A stretch of DNA of 64,000 nt from the NCBI GenBank assembly GCA_963842775.1, contig CAWJHQ010000004.1, positions 62,001 to 126,000 of the forward strand, given 5' to 3'. The notes under the pieces are model-generated. The model was not told the DNA's origin. It was given only the letters and a program-made list of their open reading frames with translations, and did no database searches. Position numbers and translations under genes: made by a program. Positions 1 through 9,395 of the stretch are shown piece by piece. Source of the DNA: R-RK-3 sp963842775 (GTDB taxonomy: Bacteria; Pseudomonadota; Alphaproteobacteria; Rhizobiales; Rhodomicrobiaceae). Each line of letters begins with the position of its first letter. The stretch's first letter is position 1.

Positions 1-199
1 TCAACGGCCCCTTGAGGCCGCCGAGCGCACTGGCGAGCGCGCCCGCGTTCTTCTCGCGATCAAGGGTCAGTCCGAGCACATAGCGCGTCGCCATGCCTGC
101 CGCGACGCCGCCGACATTGGTTCCGACCTGCGCATAACGCTGCAAGCGGCGGCTGAAGCGGTTGGCTTCGTCGTCACGAGGCGGAACATTCTCTGTCAT
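1..199 (-). CDS. ABC1/AarF-family (UbiB-like) kinase, N-terminal part only
   Basis: The reverse strand from an ATG at 199 reads 66 residues and runs off the left edge of the window. The segment RYAQVGTNVGGVAAGMATRY followed by ASALGGLKGPL is typical of the start of ABC1/AarF/UbiB atypical kinases, which act in or support ubiquinone biosynthesis and lipid homeostasis. The KGPL motif precedes the KxGQ-type signature expected beyond the window. The kinase core cannot be seen, so the family call rests on the N-terminal motif alone. Confidence 0.7.
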   Translation of the reverse strand, partial: MTENVPPRDDEANRFSRRLQRYAQVGTNVGGVAAGMATRYVLGLTLDREKNAGALASALGGLKGPL

Positions 200-215
200 G
201 GTCGGGCCAGCTCAA

Positions 216-312
216 GAGCCCAGTCCGTTCTGATGCAATCAGAACGGGGCTCTATCTTTTGTTGAGCATGATCTCTATCGCAAAACCGGTTCCCACTTTT
301 GGGATCATGCTC
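216..312. repeat. Two-module palindromic intergenic repeat, copy 1
   Basis: Module A is a hairpin with arms CCGTTCTGAT (225-234) and ATCAGAACGG (238-247), flanked by GAGCCC/GGGCTC. A short T-rich linker follows. Module B is a 10-bp inverted repeat GAGCATGATC (264-273) / GATCATGCTC (303-312) around a core containing AAAACCGG and CACTTTT. Three related copies occur at 12654, 23648 and 63403. The hairpin plus T-run could also act as a terminator. Confidence 0.75.
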
Positions 313-401
313 AAGGTTCAGTCTGGCCTCGACATAGGTTGAGGCGGATCTATTTCCAAGCTTCGCAGCAGCATTGCCGCGCCGATAGACGAATGGCCGC
401 G

Positions 402-2313
402 CTAGGCCGGCACCGCCGCGTCGTCAAAGACCTCCAGCTCATCGATCAGCCGCTCGATGACGCCGAGGCCCATCGCCCAGAACCCAGGATCGGTGGCGTC
501 CAGGCCAAACGGCGCAAGCAATTCCCGGTGGTGCTTGGTGCCCCCAGCCCGCAGCATGTCGAGATAGCGCTCCTGAAAGCCGCTCGCGCTCTTCTCATAG
601 ACCGCATAGAGCGAGTTCACCAGGCAGTCCCCGAAGGCATAGGCGTAGACATAGAAGGGCGAATGAACGAAATGCGGGACGTAAGACCAGAATACCTGAT
701 AGCCCTCACCAAGCTTGATGGCCGGTCCGAGGCTCTCCTTCTGCACATCCATCCAGATCTCGCCGAGACGTTCCGACGTCAGCTCGCCCTCGAGCCGCTC
801 TGTGTGGACGCGGCGCTCGAATTCGTAAAAGGCAATCTGGCGGACGACTGTGTTAATCTTGTCTTCGGCTTTCTGCGCCAATAGCGCCTTCTTCTCCCTC
901 GGATTCTTGGTCATCGCGAGCACGGATTTGAAGGTCAGCATCTCGCCGAAGACGCTGGCAGTCTCGGCCAAGGTCAGCGGCGTATAGGCCATCAGCGGTC
1001 CCTGGCTATTGGCCAGCACCTGATGCACGCCATGGCCAAGCTCATGGGCAAGTGTCATCACGTCGCGCGGCTTGCCCATATAATTCATCATCACGTAAGG
1101 ATGCGCACTCGGCACCGTCGGGTGAGCAAAGGCGCCGGGCGACTTGCCATCGCGGACCGGGGCATCGATCCAGCTCTTGTCGAAGAAATCGCGCGCAATT
1201 CGCGCCATCTCGGGCGAGAAGCGGGCATAGGCCGACAAGCACCGTATCGCGGGCTTCGTCCCAGGGAACGTGGCGGTCGCTATCGCTGACGATCGGCGCG
1301 TTGCGGTCCCAGAATTCCAGCCGCTCCTTACCCATCCAGCGCGCCTTCATGGCGTAATAGCGATGCGAAATGCGCGGATAATGCTCGCGCACCGCCGTCA
1401 CCAGCGCCTCGACCACTTCCGGCTCGACATTGTTGCCCAGATGCCGTGAGGCGGCGACGTCCTTGAAACCGCGCCAGCGATCCGAAATCTCCTTGTCCTT
1501 GGCCAGAATATTGGTGATCAGCGTAAACAGCGGCAGATTGGCCTTGAAAACCTTGGTCAGCGTCTCCGCCGCCTTGCGCCGCACGGTCTCGTCGGGATGC
1601 ACGAGCCGGTTGAGCGTCGGTTCGATCGGCAGCTTATGGCCATCGATATCGAAGCGCAGCGCGGTCATCGTTTCGCTGAACAGGCGGCTCCAGCCCGCAC
1701 GGCCGGTCATCGCCTTTTCATGAAACAGCCGCTCCAGATCGTCGGCGAGCTGATAGGGCTTTTCCTTGCGCAGCTCCTCCAGCCAGGGCCGGTAGTGGTC
1801 GAGCGGCGGCTCATTCTGAATCCGCTCCAGCAGCGCGTCGTCGATGCGGTTGAGCTCCAAGCCGAAAAACAGAAGCTTCGACCCGATATTGGTGAGCTGC
1901 TCCTGCATGTCGCCGAAGAATTTGGCGCGCTCCGGGTCGTCGGCCTTGGTGACGTAGTTCAGATAGGCAAAAGACCCGATCCGGCCGATCAGATCCTGAA
2001 GCGCCTCATAGTCCTTGATGCAAGCGAAAAGCCCCGCCGACCCTTTCGTTTGCGCCAACGCATTGAGCTTGCCCTGATAGCGCGCCGCGAAGGCGTCGGC
2101 GCCGTCGGCGGCCTCCTGCAGGTCGCGTGTCAGCTCCGGCGATTGAGCGGACGTATAGAGGTCGGCCAGATTCCAGGCCGGCATGTCACCCAGTTCGGCC
2201 GCACCCAGCTCGCTTTCGGGCGCGCGAACGCCGATGCTTCGATCGTCATTTGTCAGACCGGCAGCTTCCGGTAAATGCCTCATTCCACCCGGCTCCTTTG
2301 GGTTGTAATGCAA
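402..2313 (-). CDS. pepF: Oligoendopeptidase F (M3 family), frame-disrupted
   Basis: This is a cytoplasmic zinc metallopeptidase that degrades oligopeptides. The N-terminal part is read from 2313 (alternative start 2283) and the C-terminal part is in another frame ending at 402. The C-terminal part carries the HExxH zinc motif as HELGH, followed by the helix with LAETASVFGEM. The frames join near 1238, where one extra base (ctt-g-tcg) separates RDTVL from SAYARF. The combined length is about 636 residues, close to the usual PepF size. A single +1 indel in an otherwise full-length gene looks like a sequence error rather than decay. Confidence 0.9.
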
Positions 2314-2536
2314 ACACTCCTCATAACATGAGCAATCGCGGCGGCAATGTCAAAGCGGCCCGGCCTTATGGTTAGGCCTCAAGGCGCCCCGTTCGAGGCC
2401 GACAGCGCCATTGCCGAAACGGAGATTTAGCCTGTTTTTACGCTTGCCTGCCACAATCTCAAGTTGCCGTGCCTGCGCGGCATGCAAGCGGCCGATCCGC
2501 TTGCACCCTATAACCATCCTGTCCGAGTGGCGTCTA

Positions 2537-3994
2537 ATGGCCAATTATGTCCTGATCGTCGAAGCCGATCCTATAGAGGGCCGCCGTCTGCAGGAGATCG
2601 TTTCCCAGCTCGGGCTGAGCTCCAGGATCGCGGCGAAGGGTGCCGCGGTTCTTGGGGATTTGGTCTGGGGCACGCCCGTCCTCGTCCTGCTTGACCTGGA
2701 ATTGCCTGACATGAGCGGTCTTACGGTGCTGCGCCATTTGCGCGAGCGGCTGAACGTGCCCGTTATCGTGCTTGCCGAACCGCAGCTGGCCGATGCGCCT
2801 CACGACGCTCTGGCGGCAGGCGCCACCGATGTCATCGTCAAACCGGCGGCGTCCGACCGCATCGAGGGATCGGTGCGCAGCAGCCTCAAAATAAGCGCCT
2901 TGGAAAGCGAGATCGCCCGGATCCGCCGCAAGCTGGAGGGGCGGCCGGAATTCTCCGACATCGTGGCAGGATCACCCGAAATTCAGCGGGCGACGATGCT
3001 TGCCAGGCGAGCCGCCGACCTGGAACTGCCGATTCTCATCGAGGGCGAGCCCGGCACCGGCAAGGAGCTGCTCGCCAAAGCCATCTTCGGGACAAGCGCT
3101 CGCAGCCAAGGGCCGTTCCATATCGTGCATTGCGCGCCGCCGCAGGCGGTTGCCGGCCAGGAGAATGAAGGCGGCGGAATAGACCCCATCGACGCCGCCT
3201 GGGCGAAAGCGGATGGCGGCGTGCTTTTTCTGGAGGAAATCAGCGAGCTTAGCCTTGCCTCGCAAGCCCGATTGTCGGCTTTGCTCGCCACCGAGACCGG
3301 ATTTGTCCGCGACGGACAGCCGCGCGTCAGACTGATCTGCACCAGCAGCCGGAATCTCATCGAGCGCGTGAAGCGGCAGCACTTCCGTGAAGACCTCTAT
3401 TATCGCATCAACGTCTTTCCGATTTGGCTGCCGCCACTGCGCGACAGGGTCGAGGACGTGCCCGCTCTCAGCCAGCACTTTCTCGCTCAAATCATCGCCG
3501 AAGAAGGCAAGCGCATCGAGGAAATCGACCCGGCCGCCATTGCGCTGCTGCAGGCCTATGCCTGGCCGGGCAATGTGCGGCAGCTTGAAAACACCATTTA
3601 CCGCGCCGTGATCCTGGCCGAAAGCGACCGTCTTGCGGTTCACGATTTCCCGCAAATCGCCGCCCAGGTGCCTGGCTTTAAGGCGGACATGCCCGACGCC
3701 CCGGTCCTGCAGGCGAAACCGGGCTATCACGGACCGGCGATGATCGGCGGCAACTGGCCGGCCGCGCGCGCCATTTCGCTTACCCCTCCCCCTCCCGGTG
3801 TTGCGCTCGGCATCCCGGCGCTGACCGACGAAGGCGAGATCAGGCGGCTCGACGACATCGAGGCGGATTTGATCCGGCTGGCGCTCGGCCACTATCGCGG
3901 CCACATCACCGAGGTGGCCCGGCGTCTGGGCATTGGCCGGTCGACGCTGTATCGAAAGATGCGGGAGTTCGGCCTGGAAATCCGTCACAATTAG
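2537..3994 (+). CDS. NtrC-type response regulator without GAFTGA motif
   Basis: The protein has 485 residues from the ATG at 2537. Residues 1-120 form a receiver with the phospho-acceptor D53 in LLDLELP and the conserved lysine K102 in VKP. An AAA+ domain carries Walker A GEPGTGKE (about 170-177) and a Walker B that reads LFLEEI rather than LFLDEI. The GAFTGA loop that contacts sigma-54 is absent: that stretch reads roughly AVAGQENEGGGIDP. A Fis-type helix-turn-helix (VARRLGIGRSTLYRKMREFG) ends the protein. It is therefore probably a DNA-binding regulator acting through sigma-70, or non-enzymatically. It precedes the L,D-transpeptidase gene. Confidence 0.85.
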   Translation: MANYVLIVEADPIEGRRLQEIVSQLGLSSRIAAKGAAVLGDLVWGTPVLVLLDLELPDMSGLTVLRHLRERLNVPVIVLAEPQLADAPHDALAAGATDVIVKPAASDRIEGSVRSSLKISALESEIARIRRKLEGRPEFSDIVAGSPEIQRATMLARRAADLELPILIEGEPGTGKELLAKAIFGTSARSQGPFHIVHCAPPQAVAGQENEGGGIDPIDAAWAKADGGVLFLEEISELSLASQARLSALLATETGFVRDGQPRVRLICTSSRNLIERVKRQHFREDLYYRINVFPIWLPPLRDRVEDVPALSQHFLAQIIAEEGKRIEEIDPAAIALLQAYAWPGNVRQLENTIYRAVILAESDRLAVHDFPQIAAQVPGFKADMPDAPVLQAKPGYHGPAMIGGNWPAARAISLTPPPPGVALGIPALTDEGEIRRLDDIEADLIRLALGHYRGHITEVARRLGIGRSTLYRKMREFGLEIRHN

Positions 3995-4018
3995 GTGACG
4001 TGCCGCCCGTCCGGCAGG

Positions 4019-4040
4019 GCGCCCTTGCAAAGGCGCTTTT
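4019..4040 (+). terminator. Possible rho-independent terminator after the NtrC-type regulator
   Basis: A short GC stem, GCGCC (4019-4023) with GGCGC (4032-4036), is followed by TTTT. It lies 25 bases after the stop of the regulator and ahead of the L,D-transpeptidase gene. The stem is short, so efficiency is doubtful. Confidence 0.45.
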
Positions 4041-4129
4041 GTTTGACAGAAAATGATCGGATCACGAAACCTGATGGACCGTGACGCGGTTATGCCATTA
4101 TGCTTGCACCGGGCAGCAATGAGGGGCTG

Positions 4130-5846
4130 ATGATGTTATTTCGCTTGCCGCTAGCCAGCATTCTGGCTTTGGCGATAATTGGCATGGGTGCGACGACGGT
4201 CCAGGCCGCGGAGCCGGACGCACCCGATCGCCTCATCAGCCGCATGCAAGCGGTCTACATCACCTTGCACGAGGAACTGGGCGGCAAGGCAAGGAAGAAG
4301 CTGCAACTCGGCAAGGAGGAGGTGAAAGGCCTCACCGACTATTATCGCAGCGCCGACAATCTGGTCTGGGTCCGAGAGAACGGCTTGAACGAGAAGGCCG
4401 CCGAAGCGCTTCGGGCGGTATTCAAGCGGGCGGACGAGTTCGGCCTCGCCTCATCCGACTATAATGTCGTCGATGGCGCCGGTTTCGCCAAGCATTCCGG
4501 CTATCCCGCCGAATGGCTCGCGGATGCGGAATTAAGGATGACCGCCGCCGCGCTCGGCTACGCGACGAATGCCCAATCCGGCCGTGTCGTGCCGACATCG
4601 CTCGATAAGGAATTCCTCGATCTCAAGCCGGCGCGCCCTGACGCCAGGGCGGTGCTCAAAGGCATCATGGAGGCCGACGGCAAACTGGGAGCCTTCCTAG
4701 AGAGTTTCCACCCTCCGCACGAACAGTTCAAGGCGCTGAAGGCCAAGCTGCTGGAAGTGCGGGCAGCGCAGAAATCGGGCGCCAAGGCGGTGCGGATTCC
4801 CGAGGGACCGGCCTTAGGGCCGAATACGTATCATCCTCATGTCGCACTTTTGCGTACGCGCTTCATGAGTCCGCCCTCGCCATCCGCGCCGAACGGCAAT
4901 GCAGCGGAATATTATGACGACGCCCTCGCCGAGGCGGTGCGCGCTTTCCAGGCTTCGAGAGGGCTGAAGGCGGATGGCGTCATCGGGCGGGACACGCGCG
5001 ACCTTCTCAATGAGGGCAGCATCGCGGTCAGCGCCGGCACGATTCTCGCCAATATGGAGCGCTGGCGCTGGGAGCCGCGCGACATGGGCGAACGCCACAT
5101 CTGGATCAACCTGCCGGAATACATGTTCCGCGTGATCAAGGGCGGACGCGTCGTCCATGAGGACCGGATCGTCGCCGGCTCGCCGAAAAATCCGACGCCG
5201 GTTTTCTCCGACGAGATGGAATTCGTCGTCTTCAATCCCTACTGGAACGTGCCCAAATCCATCCTCGTCAACGAGATCATCCCGGCGATGCAAAGCAATC
5301 CCGGCTATCTCAGCCGCAATAATATCGAGGTGATCTGGCAGGGCGAACGCACCGTCGACCCGTATATGGTCGATTGGTATCTGGTCAATCCTGACAAGCT
5401 GGCCCTGCGCCAGGTTCCGGGACCAGGCAATGCGTTGGGGCAGGTGAAATTCCTGTTTCCGAACAACCATGCCGTCTACATGCACGATACCCCGACCAAG
5501 CATCTCTTCGATAAGCCCATGCGGGCTTATAGCCATGGCTGCATGCGGGTTCGCAATCCGCTCAATTTCGCCAAATTGCTGCTCGCCGAGCAGGGCTGGT
5601 CGGAGGCCCGCGTGATGCAGACCCTGGCGACGGCGAATGACGAGCAGGTGAAGCTGGAGAAGAAAGATCCCGGTGCACATCACCTATTTCACGCTCTGGG
5701 TCGATAAGGACGGCAAGCTGCAAAGCTATCGTGATGTGTATGGTTATGACGCGTCGGTTCGCGTGGCGCTGAAAATCGATTCGCCGAAAGTGATCGCCTC
5801 GAAGACCGAAATTTTCGACGCTGGCGAGCGGGGCTTACAGAATTAG
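4130..5846 (+). CDS. YcbB-type L,D-transpeptidase, frame-disrupted near the 3' end
   Basis: This periplasmic enzyme makes 3-3 cross-links in peptidoglycan or attaches partners to it. The start at 4130 is preferred to 4100 because GAGGGG sits just upstream. A signal peptide covers about residues 1-26 (cleavage after VQA). A peptidoglycan-binding repeat follows (AVRAFQASRGLKADGVIG), then the YkuD domain with the catalytic signature SHGCMRV (Cys about 471). Near 5665 an extra A in GAGAAGAAAGATC shifts the frame. Reading past it gives IPVHITYFTLWVDKDGK, the normal family C-terminus, ending at 5846. The total is about 571 residues. Confidence 0.88.
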
Positions 5847-5898
5847 CGGCATACGGCCGGACGGTCGGCATTGCGGCTACAGTAAGGATAAATACGAA

Positions 5899-5927
5899 AA
5901 TGCCGGCCATGCGCCGGCATTTTTTTT
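5899..5927 (+). terminator. Rho-independent terminator after the L,D-transpeptidase
   Basis: A perfect 9-bp stem AATGCCGGC (5899-5907) / GCCGGCATT (5913-5921) with loop CATGC is followed by a run of eight T. It stands about 50 bases after the repaired stop of the transpeptidase gene. Confidence 0.88.
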
Positions 5928-6046
5928 CCACAGGTTGCTCAATTGCATCTCCGCCATGTTTTCCCCGTAATTCCCGACATACTGATTTTTAACCACACGG
6001 GCGGATCATCGAGCCGCGAACGACGCGGATCAATACGAACCAGCAC

Positions 6047-7465
6047 ATGTGGTTATCCATGAGGGTGAGAGAGATCGGACAATTCTTCAACTCCGATCGA
6101 GAGGGAATTTTGGGCATTTCTCCTGTCGACCGTGTGCTGAATTGGCACAGCGTTGCCATGTTCGCACTCGCCATTCCAGCGCTTCTCGCATCGTCCGTCG
6201 GCGCAACTGCCGCCGAGGAACGGACGATCGCTTTTTACAACATCCACACCAAGGACAACATCTCCATCGTCTACAAGCGCGATGGCAAATATGTTCCCGA
6301 AGCGCTGAAGAAGCTGAACCACTTCATGCGGGATTGGCGCCGGAACATCACCATCGAGATGGATCCCAAGCTTGTCGACCTGATCTGGGAGATGCACGAG
6401 GAGTTGGGCTCGAAGAAGCCGGTGCACCTGATCTGCGGCCACCGCTCCGAGAAGACCAATTCCGCGCTGCGGCGCACTCGCGGTGGTCAGGCGAAGGGAA
6501 GCAAGCATATCACCGGGCAGGCGGCCGACATCCACTTCCCCGATATTTCCGCAAAACAGCTTCGTAATTCCGCACTGATCCGCGAGCGCGGCGGCGTCGG
6601 CTATTATCCGACATCCGCAATTCCGTTCGTGCATGTCGATACAGGCCGCGTCCGTGCGTGGCCGCGGGTGCCGCGCCAGGAACTGGCGATTCTGTTTCCC
6701 TCCGGCCATACGCAGCACATTCCGGCTGACGGCAAGCCGATCACAAAGAAGGATTTCCAGATCGCGCTGGCCAATCTGCAGCAAAAGGGCGGCGAGCTGC
6801 CCATCGGCGTGCAGAACAAGCTTCGTGGCGGCAACGCCGGGCAGGTGATTCTTGCCAGCCTCACCGAGCCGAAGGAAACCGCGCCTCAGCAGGCGCCTAC
6901 CGCGCCGATGCAAGCCAGGGAGGCCAAGCCTCAGCTTACCTTCGCCAGCCTGACGCCGTTCCCGGGGATGGGGAGTGGAGCATCCGCTCGTAAAGCGGAG
7001 CCGGCCGAACCCGCCACCCCCCTCGTGCAGGCACGGACGCAGCAGACCGCGGCCAAGCCCGACGCCGAGGCCTTCAAGCGGGAGTTTTTGGGCGAAAAGC
7101 CGGCCGAAGAATCCGTTTCGGATGAAGATGTCGCGGCCAGTCCGGAGTATGATGAGGATCATCCGGACGAAGAGAGTTACCAGCCCTTCCCGGTTCTCCC
7201 GTTCATGTCGGATACACCGGTTGCGGGGATGGACATGACGACCGGTGCGGCTGAGCTGGAACTGGCGAAGGTGCATGTCATGTTCGCCGAACCGCGCGAG
7301 ATGCTGAACACGCAGTTTCAGCCGGGTCTGCAATTTGCGCAGATGTTCTGGGCGCAGCGCTTCCAGGGTACGGCTGTCAATACGGCGGTGAGACGGCTCG
7401 ACCGTGACGACGCGGCGGACGGGCCGGTCCAGACAGCGCAGAACCTGGGCTCGGACCGCAGGTGA
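6047..7465 (+). CDS. DUF882 / peptidase M15-like envelope protein
   Basis: The protein has 472 residues, with a second possible start at 6059. A hydrophobic segment at about residues 34-57 (MFALAIPALLASSVGATAAEE) should act as signal peptide or anchor. The DUF882 domain follows, with metal-ligand motifs resembling the LAS/M15 peptidases: SKHITGQAADIHF and PFVHVDTG. Family members are predicted murein endopeptidases. The last 220 residues are Ala/Pro/Glu-rich and poorly conserved. Its position beside an L,D-transpeptidase supports a role in cell-wall remodelling. Activity is inferred. Confidence 0.8.
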   Translation: MWLSMRVREIGQFFNSDREGILGISPVDRVLNWHSVAMFALAIPALLASSVGATAAEERTIAFYNIHTKDNISIVYKRDGKYVPEALKKLNHFMRDWRRNITIEMDPKLVDLIWEMHEELGSKKPVHLICGHRSEKTNSALRRTRGGQAKGSKHITGQAADIHFPDISAKQLRNSALIRERGGVGYYPTSAIPFVHVDTGRVRAWPRVPRQELAILFPSGHTQHIPADGKPITKKDFQIALANLQQKGGELPIGVQNKLRGGNAGQVILASLTEPKETAPQQAPTAPMQAREAKPQLTFASLTPFPGMGSGASARKAEPAEPATPLVQARTQQTAAKPDAEAFKREFLGEKPAEESVSDEDVAASPEYDEDHPDEESYQPFPVLPFMSDTPVAGMDMTTGAAELELAKVHVMFAEPREMLNTQFQPGLQFAQMFWAQRFQGTAVNTAVRRLDRDDAADGPVQTAQNLGSDRR

Positions 7466-7471
7466 CTGCAA

Positions 7472-7498
7472 GGCTTGAGCCCGATGAAGGCTCGAGCC
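7472..7498 (+). terminator. Hairpin after the DUF882 gene
   Basis: The arms GGCTTGAGCC (7472-7481) and GGCTCGAGCC (7489-7498) pair over 10 bases with one G-T. There is no strong T-run behind it, so termination is uncertain. Confidence 0.35.
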
Positions 7499-7616
7499 TC
7501 GTTAAGCTCCATCTCCCACAGCAGTCTCAGCTTGAATTGAAGCTGCAGGCCTTCTCAACTCAACGACGTTTTGTCAATCGTCATCCAGCCCGAGCGAGAA
7601 TGGCGATTCGGAACTG

Positions 7617-7916
7617 CTACTGACTTTCCAGGCCACCGATCATGCCGAGCGCGTGCATATAGGTCGCCAGAAGCGCTTCCTGCTCCATACGCTCATGATC
7701 CTCCAGCTTGCGCAGCCGGATGATCGTGCGCAGCGCCTTGGTATCGAAGCCGGTGCCCTTCGCCTCTGCATAAACCTCGCGGATGTCCTCGGCGAGCGCC
7801 GCCTTTTCTTCCTCCAGGCGCTCGATGCGTTCGATGAAGGCCCGCAAATGATCTTTCGCACTGCCTTGCAGATTTTCCGCGGGCGCGGATTCTTCCATGA
7901 CTTCGCTGATCGCCAT
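7617..7916 (-). CDS. gapR: GapR-family nucleoid-associated protein (DUF2312)
   Basis: The protein has 99 residues from the ATG at 7916, chosen because GGAGAA lies four bases upstream. The core HLRAFIERIERLEEEKAALA and the region FDTKALRTIIRLRK match DUF2312, the family of Caulobacter GapR. That protein binds overtwisted DNA ahead of forks and polymerases and stimulates topoisomerases. The first half is predicted coiled coil. Function is taken from the family. Confidence 0.88.
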   Translation of the reverse strand: MAISEVMEESAPAENLQGSAKDHLRAFIERIERLEEEKAALAEDIREVYAEAKGTGFDTKALRTIIRLRKLEDHERMEQEALLATYMHALGMIGGLESQ

Positions 7917-8075
7917 CGGCTTCTCCCCATGCGTGGAACGTCGCACCAATTCGGCGCGTCGAGATTGGCTGAGAGGCTAGAAAGGATTGAGGTTTGGCTC
8001 AATAAGCGGCGCGCTGTTATCCCACAAACTGCGTGAGCTGCGGATAAAGTCTAAAAAGCGCTGGCGCCCTGCCTC

Positions 8076-8387
8076 TTAGTGATTCTTATGAGCGGCTTCG
8101 AACTGCCCAAGCTGCTCAGTGCTCGCCTCGGCTTGATGCAGCGCTTTCCATTCCTCATAGGGCATGCCGTAAATCAGCTCGCGCGATTCGTCCTTCGACA
8201 ATTCAACGCCCTTTTCGATCGCCGCATCGCGATACCAGTTGGAGAGGCAATTGCGGCAGAAGCCGGCGAGATTCATGAGATCGATGTTTTGCGCGTCCGC
8301 GCGTTCGCGCAGATGCGCGACGAGGCGGCGAAACGCCGCTGCTTCCAGTTCCACCGCGAGCTTGGGATCAATTTCGCGTACCGCCAT
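8076..8387 (-). CDS. DUF1244 protein
   Basis: The 103 residues from the ATG at 8387 contain the full DUF1244 domain: LEAAAFRRLVAHLRERADAQ, LAGFCRNCLSNWY and YGMPYEEWKA. The CRNC pair suggests metal binding. The sequence is in frame with the upstream amidohydrolase and is read as one 445-residue ORF. A strong ribosome site (GGGAGG, five bases before the ATG) argues for an independent start. The family usually sits as a separate gene just after N-formylglutamate amidohydrolase. The function is unknown. Confidence 0.8.
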   Translation of the reverse strand: MAVREIDPKLAVELEAAAFRRLVAHLRERADAQNIDLMNLAGFCRNCLSNWYRDAAIEKGVELSKDESRELIYGMPYEEWKALHQAEASTEQLGQFEAAHKNH

Positions 8388-8401
8388 GCCATCCTCCCGC
8401 T

Positions 8402-9257
8402 TCACCGCATCGCGGGTGGTTGGCACCCTGTCCGAGCGGGACCCGTAATAGCGAGTCCGATGGAATGTGGTATCGGCGCGAGAATTGGCAAGGATGCGGC
8501 GCAGAATAAGCCCGAGTCTCTCGCCCCATTCGGCTTGGCCCTCCTCGTCGCGAATCAAATCCTGACGGACTTCGATCAGCGCGTTGGCCAGCCCCCGCAT
8601 CGTGGCGTGCTTGTGCATGCAGTCGCCGCGTAATGCGCCTGCATAAGGCTCATTGTCGCCGACCACGAGCGTATCGTCTTCGCGCAGGGCGTTCAGCAAA
8701 GGAATGGCGAGACGCGGATCCTTATCCCAGAGCACGCCGACATGCCAGGGCCGCATCCAGCCCCGCCAGTTTTCGGTAAAGCTGTGAATGGAGTAGATCA
8801 CCGGCGGCTTCCCGGCATCGATCATCGCATCGATCAATTGATCAACGGCGGCATGATAGGGCCGGTAATAGTGATCGATGCGCTTCTGGCGCTCCTCCAG
8901 CGTGATTGCGGCGTTGCCGGGCACAATAGCGCCATCAGAAATGCGCATGATCAGCGTCGGATCGTCCTCGCCGCGATTCGGGTCGATCAGCAGGCGCGAG
9001 TAACGTGTCAGGACCGCCGGCGCGCCGAGCAGCCGCGACATGTGGCGGGTGATACCCGCCGCGCCCGGATCATAGGCGATATGGCGTTGAAGCTGCGATG
9101 GCGGTACGCCAAGCGCATCGTAGCCGGCGGGAAAGGCGTTGTCCGCATGGTCGCACAGCAGGATTATGCCGCTGGTGAGCGAACCTGGTAAAATAGTATA
9201 TGGAGCATCGGTCACCTTGGTGGCGACCGTGCCGTTCATGGGCATCGTGTCGAGCAT
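8402..9257 (-). CDS. N-formylglutamate amidohydrolase
   Basis: The family hydrolyses N-formyl-L-glutamate, or related N-acyl amino acids, to the free amino acid. The start at 9257 (MLDTMPMNG) is chosen because the upstream in-frame extension to 9413 resembles no family member. Motifs are CDHADNAFP, LIDPNRGEDDPTLI, YYRPYH and IYSIHSF. As given, the frame runs on into DUF1244. A TGA one frame over at 8404-8402 would end the protein shortly after TRYYGSRSD if one extra base upstream were removed. That matches the +1 lesions elsewhere in the window. Confidence 0.8.
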
Positions 9258-9395
9258 GGGGTAGATATAGCCCCGCGATTTCCAAGCGGCTAGACCGCGA
9301 AAGAGATATCCGCGCGGTTTTTCAACGACATTGGCATTTTTGCACATATAACCATTCGGACATGAATAAATGCCCAAGCGATCAGCTGCCCGCTC

